From Candidatus Celaenobacter antarcticus (GTDB taxonomy: Bacteria > Cloacimonadota > Cloacimonadia > JGIOTU-2): a DNA stretch of 43,543 nt. Position 1 is the first letter of the stretch. Every line of letters begins with the position of its first letter. The stretch is from contig JAVCDK010000154.1 of NCBI GenBank assembly GCA_030765865.1, positions 1-43,543 on the forward strand, written 5' to 3'. A program made the translations under genes and the position numbers. This document shows positions 16,232-26,200 of this stretch, piece by piece. Under the pieces are notes generated by a model that was not told the origin of the DNA, did not search any database, and saw only the letters and a program-made list of their open reading frames with translations.

Positions 16232-19200
16232 ATGTCAATAGCAAAATTTTCAGTAAATCATAGCAAACTGATAAACATGATAATGCTCATCGTGTTCATC
16301 GTAGGTATTTACACTCTTGTTTTCATGCCAAAAGAAGAGATGCCATCTGTGGAATTTGGGGCATTTTATATTGTTGTGTCCTATCGCGGTGTGTCTCCTG
16401 AAGAGATGGAAAATCTTGTGGTGAAGAAGCTCGAAGAACAGATCCAGAACCTGGATGATATTGATTATTATCAATCGACATGCGCAGCAGGGAGAGCAAC
16501 GATCTTTATCAGGATGGAACCTAATGCTGATATTGATCAGTCCTGGTCAGATCTGAACTCAGAGATTCAGAAAGTCACCGATCTGCCTGATGATGCAAAC
16601 GACCCAATCCTTGTACGCCTCAACATGAGAGAGGTTAATGAGATATGTACTGTTGCTCTGGGTGGTGATTTTTCTGCGAATGCGATCAGGGAGATAGCGG
16701 ATGATTATAAAGACGAAATATTGACGCTGCCGAATATTGCGAACATTGAAATTGCCGGAACCAGGGATCGCGAGATCTGGATTGAGAATGACATACACAA
16801 GCTCGATCAATATGGGTTGAGTATATTTGAGGTTGCGAATGCGATCACGAATAGAAACAAAAACGTTCCTGCAGGTGATATTAGATTTGGTCGTGCAGAA
16901 TTTCTTATTAGAACTGTTGGGGAGTTTGATGCTGTAGATGAGATAAGAGATGTTATCGTCAAAATGGATAAAAATGGCAGGGCGATCAGGATCGGTAATG
17001 TTGCTACTGTGATCGATACTCTTGAAGAAAAGGTAACAATTGGCAAACTCAATGGTGATAAAGCAGTAAATGTGAATATTTATATGGATGCGGAAGGAAA
17101 TATTCTTAGGGTTATGAAAAATGTGCGCACAGCATCTGATAAGTTTGTTGAAAACGTTCCCGGCTTGAAACTGGAAGTTCGCAATGATGGATCAATTGAG
17201 GTAAAAAACAGTCTATTCACGCTTGGAAATAATGCCTTGTTTGGCATCATACTTGTCTTTATAACTTTATTAATTTTTATCGGTTGGAGAAATGCTCTGT
17301 TTGCAGCGTGGGGTATTCCTTTCAGCTTCCTCCTGACTTTTGTGATCATGGATCTCATTGGTGTGACCATGAACAACCTCAGCTTATTTGCACTCATACT
17401 GGTAATTGGAATGATCGTGGACGATGCGATCATTGTGCTCGAAAATGTGCATCGTTATAGAGAACAGGGGATGAACGCAAAAGAAGCAGCGATCAAGGGC
17501 ACTGAGGAAATTATGGCTCCTGTCATAGCTGCGGTGGCAACGACAATCGCTGCCTTCCTTCCCATGCTTCTTATTTCAGGAATGATGGGTAAATTCATGA
17601 GTGTGTTCCCAATAGTTGTGTCAATCGCACTGTTTTCTTCCTTACTGGAATGCCTGATCATTCTTCCATCACATATTGCTGATTTCAGCGGAAAGTCAGG
17701 TGAGAACCTCAAAGATAAAACTCACAAACTACATGCATGGCTCACGAAGGTTTATCAGTATCTTATTAAGCGAGCTCTCAAACATCGATATATTTCAGTC
17801 ATGCTGGTTGTGGTTGCCTTCATACTGGCATTAAGTGCTTTCGGGATGGGATTGGTAAAATTCGAATTCTTCCCTTCCGGAACTCCCAAAACAATTATTC
17901 TCAATCTCGAAACTCCAGTTGGCACAAGCTTGGAAAAGACAGATGAAGTCGTTTCTCAAATAGAGGAATTTATCCAGAAAATAGATGAAAGTAAGGACGT
18001 AGAGGCAATTGTTTCAACAATAGGACAGTATACGGAAAATCATCGAACGCAGGTGGAAACATCACATGCAGAAGTAAAGATCGATCTCCTTGATGCGGAT
18101 GATCTTACTTATTCAATCGAGCAGATAAAGGGTTCGATACGAAAATATCTTGAAACTGTGCCGGGGCTTCTCTCGTATAAATTCATCGAAGGAGAACGCG
18201 GTGGTCCACCAACAGGCGGAGATATTGAACTTCGCATCATCGGAAATAATATTGATAAACTGGAAGGTATCGGAAGTTACGTTATTTCAGTTCTTGAAGA
18301 TATTCCCGGCGTCACAGACATTGAGACGAACATGGATGATGGGAAAAAGGAAATCAAGATACTGCCAAAACACGATAAGCTGGGCTTGTATGGTTTGACG
18401 GTGAATGATATTTCTTCATTGGTCTCCGTGGCATCTTACGGTGCTCCTATCTCAAAATTCAGGGGTGGAGAACTCGATGAATATGATATTGTAGTCCGCG
18501 TACAGGAAGATCAAATTGACGATGTTTCCGATCTGAAAGATTTAAAGATACGAACAAGGATTGGTGATCTTATTTCTCTAAAGGAATTAGCTGATTTCGA
18601 AATTTCAGCAGGATATTCTCAGATACAGCATTATAACGGGAACAGAGTTCTTACTGTAACCGGGAATACTACAACTTACAACGAAAATGGAAAAACTGTA
18701 AAACAAACCCCCGATGAAGTAACAGCAATATTGAAAGGGAATCCTCTTACCGGTCAGGTGGGACTACTTAGCAATTTCACCGAGCGATTCCCCGGATATC
18801 AATTGCAGTATGGTGGTGTGACCCAGCAAAGAACAGAGGTTTATAATTCATTGTACATTGCTCTGGTTGTTGCGCTTATTCTCATTTTTGCTATTCTCGC
18901 TGCGAAGTTCAATTCCTATGTGCAGCCATTCATCGTAATGCTTACTATTCCTTTTGCAATTATCGGAGTGATATTCGGTTTGATAATCACCGGACTGCCG
19001 TTCTCATTGATGACCCTGATTGCTGTGCTTGCTCTTGCAGGTGTTGTGGTGAATGATTCGCTCATACTGGTTGATTTCGTAAATCGCGAAAGAGAGATGG
19101 GGGTGGACAGATGGAACTCTCTTATCAATGCGGGCACTGTTAGACTTCGTCCTATCCTGATGACAACCGTTACGACCATTGCAGGTTTTATGCCCATTCT

Positions 19201-19399
19201 TATTTCTACTTCCAGCCAGGTCGAGAGCTGGAAACCGATCGCAGTCAGCATCGCATTCGGGCTTGCATTTGCCACACTTCTTACGCTATTTATTATTCCA
19301 GTTGTTTATTCGTTCATTGATTCCATTTTTGGAAAACTTGGATTTACCAGGTTCAAGACACATAAGAAATTTGATGAATGTGTAGATTGTAAAAAATAA
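16232..19399 (+). CDS. RND (AcrB/HAE1 family) efflux permease
   Basis: 1,055 residues, usual for the family; AAGGAG precedes the start. Twelve hydrophobic segments fall in the AcrB pattern: TM1 at 13-31 (LINMIMLIVFIVGIY), two large periplasmic loops, and TM clusters at ~335-500 and ~865-1040. The proton-relay pair is present in GMIVDDAIIVLENVHRY (Asp397, Asp398). The second half has LAGVVVNDSLILVDF and the RLRPILMTTVTTIAGFMPI motif. It is the inner-membrane pump of the PadR-regulated operon; the substrate cannot be predicted. The C-terminus ends with a short Cys-containing tail (DECVDCKK). A terminator follows. Confidence 0.92.
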   Translation: MSIAKFSVNHSKLINMIMLIVFIVGIYTLVFMPKEEMPSVEFGAFYIVVSYRGVSPEEMENLVVKKLEEQIQNLDDIDYYQSTCAAGRATIFIRMEPNADIDQSWSDLNSEIQKVTDLPDDANDPILVRLNMREVNEICTVALGGDFSANAIREIADDYKDEILTLPNIANIEIAGTRDREIWIENDIHKLDQYGLSIFEVANAITNRNKNVPAGDIRFGRAEFLIRTVGEFDAVDEIRDVIVKMDKNGRAIRIGNVATVIDTLEEKVTIGKLNGDKAVNVNIYMDAEGNILRVMKNVRTASDKFVENVPGLKLEVRNDGSIEVKNSLFTLGNNALFGIILVFITLLIFIGWRNALFAAWGIPFSFLLTFVIMDLIGVTMNNLSLFALILVIGMIVDDAIIVLENVHRYREQGMNAKEAAIKGTEEIMAPVIAAVATTIAAFLPMLLISGMMGKFMSVFPIVVSIALFSSLLECLIILPSHIADFSGKSGENLKDKTHKLHAWLTKVYQYLIKRALKHRYISVMLVVVAFILALSAFGMGLVKFEFFPSGTPKTIILNLETPVGTSLEKTDEVVSQIEEFIQKIDESKDVEAIVSTIGQYTENHRTQVETSHAEVKIDLLDADDLTYSIEQIKGSIRKYLETVPGLLSYKFIEGERGGPPTGGDIELRIIGNNIDKLEGIGSYVISVLEDIPGVTDIETNMDDGKKEIKILPKHDKLGLYGLTVNDISSLVSVASYGAPISKFRGGELDEYDIVVRVQEDQIDDVSDLKDLKIRTRIGDLISLKELADFEISAGYSQIQHYNGNRVLTVTGNTTTYNENGKTVKQTPDEVTAILKGNPLTGQVGLLSNFTERFPGYQLQYGGVTQQRTEVYNSLYIALVVALILIFAILAAKFNSYVQPFIVMLTIPFAIIGVIFGLIITGLPFSLMTLIAVLALAGVVVNDSLILVDFVNREREMGVDRWNSLINAGTVRLRPILMTTVTTIAGFMPILISTSSQVESWKPIAVSIAFGLAFATLLTLFIIPVVYSFIDSIFGKLGFTRFKTHKKFDECVDCKK

Positions 19400-19418
19400 A
19401 ACATACGATAAAAGAACG

Positions 19419-19450
19419 AAGCCGGACTCTCAGGAGTTCGGCTTTTTTTT
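19419..19450 (+). terminator. Terminator of the efflux operon
   Basis: AAGCCGGACTC + TCAG + GAGTTCGGCTT forms an 11-base-pair stem with one G-T pair, followed directly by a run of T residues. Confidence 0.92.
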
Positions 19451-19521
19451 ATTAACTCACGTCTCGCAGCAGGTATTATAAAACGTTAAATATTTTTTTT
19501 CGTAATTTCCATTCCTGCAAT

Positions 19522-19549
19522 AGGGGTTCGATTCCCCTTGGGGTCACCA
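19522..19549 (+). pseudogene. 3' end of a tRNA gene (T-arm, acceptor strand, CCA)
   Basis: AGGGG-TTCGATT-CCCCT forms a perfect tRNA T-arm with a canonical loop. It is followed by TGGGGTC, discriminator A and an encoded CCA. The matching 5' acceptor GACCCCA and the D and anticodon arms are not found upstream, so this is only the last third of a tRNA. Such fragments are the usual footprint (attL/attR-type) of elements that integrate into tRNA 3' ends. The amino acid cannot be assigned because the anticodon is absent. Confidence 0.75.
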
Positions 19550-19550
19550 T

Positions 19551-20039
19551 TTTGGGTTTTTCCTCCAAAATATTCTGTAAGTGCTTGATTATTGGGGAGG
19601 TTAGAGCTGTCCGACAGCTTTAACAGGTTTTGAAATATAATATTTGATTTAGAGTAGAATCAAATTATTGTCTTATAGGTCTTCGTACAAATAATAAGTT
19701 AGCAACTCAACTTTTTTATAAAATGTATCGGTTTTAAATATGTTAAAAGTGTTGCATTTTTACTACAGGTGGTCGAAATCGACCGATTGAAAAAATTGCT
19801 CATAATCTGCACTATAAGTGTTAATTATAAAATAAATTTAACAAACCAACTGTTCGAAAACGCTCAGATTTGTATAAATCCGGATTTGGTAAAAATACTT
19901 ATCTCCCTTTATACCAGCAACTTCAGCTTTTGGTACATTTTTTGCGTGCAATATATAATATGAAATTTAAAAAATTGACATCTAATTAACTTTACCCAAA
20001 AGGTTAAATTTACATAAAAGGATTATTTCTCGTAGGAAA
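19551..20039. other. Gene-poor AT-rich spacer with small palindromes
   Basis: No convincing gene. It holds the near-perfect palindrome AGCTGTC-C-GACAGCT (19605-19619) and GGTCGAAATCGACC (19771-19784). A 64-codon open frame at 19769-19963 has no ribosome-binding site and no recognisable features. A TTGACA at 19975-19980 has no good -10 partner. Confidence 0.5.
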
Positions 20040-20240
20040 ATGGAAGCAGGTGATGAAATGGTTGGATTTGATGGAAAAGGACAGAAAATGAAAACTTTAG
20101 TGAATGGTGTGTTGAATACGAATAACCGTGAGATTGTATGGGATGGGAGAGTTGATCCAGGAAAGAGTGTGAGTAATGGGCTGTATTTCTATAGGATACA
20201 TTTGGGAAATTTTAATCAAACAAAAATAATAATAAACTAA
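20040..20240 (+). pseudogene. Orphan sorting-domain (FlgD-like) fragment
   Basis: The frame reads GKGQKMKTLVNG..., then EIVWDGRVDPGKSVSNGLYFYRI, and ends QTKIIIN. This is the last ~60 residues of a type IX-type sorting domain, without the NYPNPF strand, the host protein or a signal peptide. Its stop is 15 bases before the C25-type gene, which itself lacks a sorting domain. It is probably the tail of a deleted secreted-protein gene. Confidence 0.65.
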
Positions 20241-20254
20241 AATTAGGAGATGAG

Positions 20255-23200
20255 ATGAAGCGGATATTATTAATATTGGTGGTGTTTATTTTTGCGTGTC
20301 AACTACGAGCACAAAACAGCAACCCAAGTAATTATATCTATTTTGGAGGAAATGAAAACGTAGAACCTACTCGTCAAATAGAGGATGGCGGAACCTTATA
20401 TGTTGAAATTGAATACAATTTCCCATGTATTTCAACAAGTGAAAAAATTTCTGATGGAAAACTATATCATTATATACATATTCAAGGATTTGGAAAAATG
20501 GGAGCTGTTGGGAAACCGGCAGTTCCTGCCCACACTGATATCGTTTTATTTCCAAGTGATGAGCAACCGGAAATCACTATACTAGAAACAGAAGTCCAAA
20601 TACTTGGCGGATATAATATTCATCCTGCTTTAGAACCTGCACACGATACTTACGGAGCACTTGAACCCGAATTCAGAATTAATCACGCAATTTACAACAC
20701 GGATGAATTCTATCCTGCAAATCCAGTAGAAATCATTGATGTTCAACATTTCAGAGAAGCACCATTGGGCTTCGTTCAGATTAGACCTATCCAATATAAT
20801 CCTGTTACAAAACAAATCAAGGTATATACAAGAATTAAATACCGTCTCGTATTTAATGGATCTTCCCGCATATTTACAGAAATTGCTGAAAATAATTCAA
20901 AAAACTACACAAACATGTTGAAAAACTATATTCTCAATAATCATAATATACCTGATGGAGTAACCCATAGAGAGAGCAGGGCTGGAGAAAAAAATTACAT
21001 CATTATTACGCATTCTCAATATCTTAACCAGGCAAACGATTTGGCAGAATGGAAAAGGCAACTCGGTTACAGCGTAGAAGTTGTTTCTCAATCAAGCTGG
21101 ACGGCAGCACAAGTAAAAACCGCGATCCATGACCGTTACTCTTTATGGACTCCGAAACCAGATTATTTTGTGATTATTGGAGATCATGCCGGGGCATATG
21201 CTGTTCCTGGAGAAATAAAACAGACGCCTGATAGTCCTACAATTCCTGACGATCCGTATGATTTTGCAACTGATTTATATTATGCTTGTATGGATGGAGG
21301 TAATGATTATGTTCCTGATATGGCACATGGCAGAATTTCTGTATCTTCATCAACAGAGGCAACAACAGCAATTGAGAAAATCATTAATTATGAAAAATAT
21401 CCTGTTACAGATGCATCCTATTATACTAATGGTTTGAACTGTGCTCAATATCAAGACGATGATAACAATGGTTTTGCTGATAGAAGATTTTGCCATACAA
21501 GCGAGGAAATTAGAGATTATGTAATTTCACAAGGATATTCGGTTGATAGGATATATTATACTGATTCGCCATGGAATATAACTGATCTACATTATAATAA
21601 TGGACAATATTCTAATGGACAGCTTCTACCGGCAGAACTAAGAAATACTAATTTTGATTGGAATGGTGGGGAAACTGATATTACAACTGCAATTAATTCT
21701 GGAAAGTTTTATGTATTTCACAGAGATCACGGATATTCTGGAGGAAGTGGCTGGGCGCACCCAGAATATACTACAACATCAATGAATAACTTAACGAATG
21801 GCAATCTATTACCTATAGTTTTTAGTATGAACTGTCATACTGGGGAATTCTTACTAGATAATTGTTTTGCGGAAAAATTTATTCGGATGCAAAACAGCGG
21901 TGCTTTAGGAGTAATAGCGGCATCAAATTATAGCTATAGCGGCTATAATGATGGTTTGTCCATAGGGATGATTGATGCAATATGGCATAATCCGGGATTA
22001 ACACCCAATTTCGGTACTGGTGGTGTTTCTAATCCACCAGGTTCTTCACCAACATCGGATATTCTTACAATGGGTAACGTTTTGAACCAAGGATTGATCA
22101 GGATGATCGAAACATGGGGAGGTACTTTTGGAATAATTTACACACATGAATTGTTTCATTATTTTGGCGACCCAGCTATGAAGATTTGGACCGAGAATCC
22201 GAACAATAACACGATAACAGCATCTCACGGTACATTACATGTAGGATCAACATCTCTTATAATAAATAACTGCAATTCTTTAGATGGTTTAGCCACATTA
22301 CTTATTGGTAACGAATTAGTTGGAGATACTTTTCTTAATGGGGGTACAGGTGTAATTTGTTTCTCTGCACTTACAAATACTTATCCAACAGCAACATTAA
22401 CAATATCTAATTTGAATAGCAAACCCTTTCTTGCAGATATTTTAATTGAAGCAAATAATATTAATTCTAATTTCACTGCAACTCCGGTTTCAGGTAATGC
22501 GCCTTTAGAGGTAAATTTTACGAATCAATCCACTGGTAATATCACATCATATCTTTGGAACTTTGGAGATGGAAGTACTTCAACCTCCGAAAATCCTGAA
22601 CACACATATCAATCTTCAGGTTCATATGATGTATCATTAACTATAAGTGATGGAGTAAATCAAGACACAGAAACGAAATTTAGCTATATACAAGTATTAA
22701 CTCCAACTGAGCCAACTCTCTCAAACGGTTTCGCAACTCCCAATCCCGGCACCTCAGGAGAAACCTTTTCATTTTACGTAACATATACAGATCCATCTGG
22801 AAACACTCCTTCAGATGTTAAATTAAAATTCACAACATATACTTACTCTATGAATTATGTTTCAGGCAATGTTACTTCAGGTGCAATTTACAAGTATGAA
22901 GGCACAATATCGAGCACAGGCACATATGCATTTCATTTTGAAGCGAATTCAGGACAACAGCGTTTTCCAGAAACTGTTGGTCAATTTCTTTATTTGAATG
23001 TAAACCAGAGTACGGTTGGATGGGATATTAGAATAACTGAGATTGATGCGTCACCGGATCCATTACCATCGGGTGGTGACGTTGATGTTGACGTAAGAAT
23101 ACATAATAACAGTAATCATCCTTCTTATATTTATGACGATGTCGATTATGATATATGTCTTTATTCTCCCTCAGGCAATCTGATTGACAGTGACAGTGGT

Positions 23201-26200
23201 ACGACTGGAACAATCGGGCAGGGAGAATATGAAGATATTAATGGAGAAGTAACTGTACCATCACAAAGCGGGATTTACACAATTACGGCAACTATTTACC
23301 CAGATTTAGATGAAAATTATAGTGATAACACTATGTCAACCACCATTTATGTAGGTACATCAGGAGATGTTGAAAAATACTTAGTTCCACAAAGCCATGA
23401 AGTTGTGCAATGGTCAACTGGTAATAGTAATCAATTTCAATTTAATGGAAATAGTTATTACTTACATACCGTCACTGATGATTATATTAGAATTAGCACA
23501 AATAATAATATATATGATTCAGAAAAAATCTATGAAAATAATTTTAAACTCTTTAGCAATGATAACACAATGATAATAAACCAGTATTGTGATCATAGTA
23601 CCTCCTATGGAGATGAATGCTGGATGAGTTTTGCGAGTAAATATTATGACAATGATTATAATATCGACATACCACAGGTTAGTGGATATAAAGGGGAAAC
23701 TATTTCAATCCATGCGCATTCCAATAATATTGATTTCTCGAATAATGACCCTGATTTCTATAATAATAGTAATGTTGAAGATTGGTATGATGATTATGAT
23801 CTTGAAAATAGTGATACAGATTATTATGCTTATTTTGATATCCCAACCAATCAATCAACAGGAAATTATAATTTTTATATTGATTTAAAAATTGATAGTC
23901 CTGGTAGTTGGAATGAACATTTGATTCAAAAATGTCGAATTACTGTTTTGTCATCACCCCCTAATATTACCTCTTTATCAGTAAATTCATTCTCTGCGGA
24001 CGATATTATAAATATTAATGGAACAAATTTAGGTTCAAGTGGCACTATTAAATTTGGTACCTTGAACTGCCCTACAAATAATATACAATCTTGGGATAAT
24101 TCATCTATAGAACTTATCGTGCCAGAAGGTATACAAAATGGTACTCTTATAGTAACAAATAGTTATGGTACGAGTAATGGAATTTCATACAACATAATTA
24201 GTTCAACAGGCGATCCTGAATTAGTTCAACCAATTCCCGATCAGACAATGCCGGCAGGTACAACAAAATTAATAACAGATCTATCAAATAACTTCTGGGA
24301 TCCAAATAACGATGTTCTTAACTATGAAGTTACTTATAGTTCAAATAATATTTCCCATACAATTACAAATAGTGAATTATCGATTACAGCAAATGATAAT
24401 ATATCTGAGTCTGTCGTTATTTCTGTTGAAGCAACGGATGCAGATAACGCAACTGTTACGGATGAATTTATTCTAGTAATAAATGACATTAACGACCCAC
24501 CATCAGTTATTGCAATACCAGACCAGTCATTTAATGAAGACGATACATTAACCATACAATATTCATATTTTAATAATTATGTGTCAGATCCTGATAATTC
24601 TTATAGTGAATTGAGTTATAATATCATTGATTATTCTCCCTTATCAATCAATTCAATTGACAGTAATTATGTTATCACTGCTCCAGCAAATTGGCATGGC
24701 ACGGCTACACCTACTTTTACCGTATCTGATAGTCAGTATACTACCTCAAAAGTTTTCACAATTGAGGTTATATCAATCCCCGAAGAACCTATTGTTGAAA
24801 CACTAGATGCAACTAATGTTTTAGCCCTATCAGCTCAGTTGAATGGTACAATTAATCCGAACGGTTTTCTTACGAACTATTATTTTGAGTATGGGGAGAC
24901 ACAATTATACGGTAACAGTACACCAACGATGAGTCTCACCGCGGGAATGAATACAATTGGTGTTTCTGAGTTAATATCTGGCTTAGAGCAAGGTACGGAA
25001 TACCACTTCCAATTGGTTGCAATAAATGATGACGGCACCAGCTATGGCGGAGATAAAACATTCACCACACTCAGTGAACAAGTGATAGTAGTAAATTATG
25101 TAATTCCTGATACTTCTACAACACATATCATTTATGAGAATGAAACCCTCTCTTTTGAATTCAGCGGATATGATCCGGATGGGAATCCGCTTGAATATGC
25201 ATGGGCACTGGATGATTCAGTATTAACTAATGAGATTGATAGTACATATTTACATGAAACTGATTATAATTCAGCTGGTGTTCATAGTGTTACCCTCGAT
25301 GTCACGGATAATTTTGGAACAAAAAACAGCTTGTTTTATGAATGGACAGTAACTGTAGAAGATGTGCCAAGGGACATTGTTGTTAACTATATAATTCCTG
25401 ATACTGCTACAACAAACACCATCGATGAGAATGAAACACTATCTTTTGAATTCAGCGGATATGATCCGGACGGCAACGACTTGGTATATACATGGAAAAT
25501 AGACGATGACATTGTGCAGGGTCAATCAGATAGTATATATAAATACACACCTGATTATGAGTCTGCCGGGAATCATACAATTTCTTTAGTAGTGACCGAT
25601 GATCCTGGCAGCAAGAATACGCTTAATTATCAATGGCAGGTGCATGTTAATGATGTTGATAGACCTATCGTGGTAACATCTGTTAATCCTGACACATCAA
25701 GTACATTTAACATGGAGGAGGGTACCTCTCAGCAGTTCTATATTGTGGGCTACGATCCTGATGGAAATCCTCTTGAATATCTTTGGGAGTTAGATGATTT
25801 ATTATTAACAAATGAGAATGATAGTATCTATGCCTACAATCCCACTTACACAGATTCTGGAATGCACACTATTGACCTTTTGGTAAAAGACAATTATACA
25901 AGAAGTTCATTATCCTATTCGTGGGATGTTCATGTTAATGATGTTGACCAGACAATATTTGTAAATTATGTTATACCTGACACTGCAAATGTTCAGGAGG
26001 TAAATGAGCGTGACACCTTGCCGTTCGTATTTTCCGGATATGATCCAGACGGCAATCCTATTGGATATCGTTGGGAGTTAGATGATTTATTATTAACAAA
26101 TATGAATGATAGTATCTATGCTTATACCCCCACTTCTACAGATTCTGGAATGCACACTGTTGAACTTTTGGTAAAAGATAATTATACAAGAAGTTCATTA

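Noticed and set aside
19769-19963. Small gene in the spacer
   Set aside because: No ribosome-binding site, no recognisable feature; it starts within a palindrome in AT-rich repeat-like sequence.
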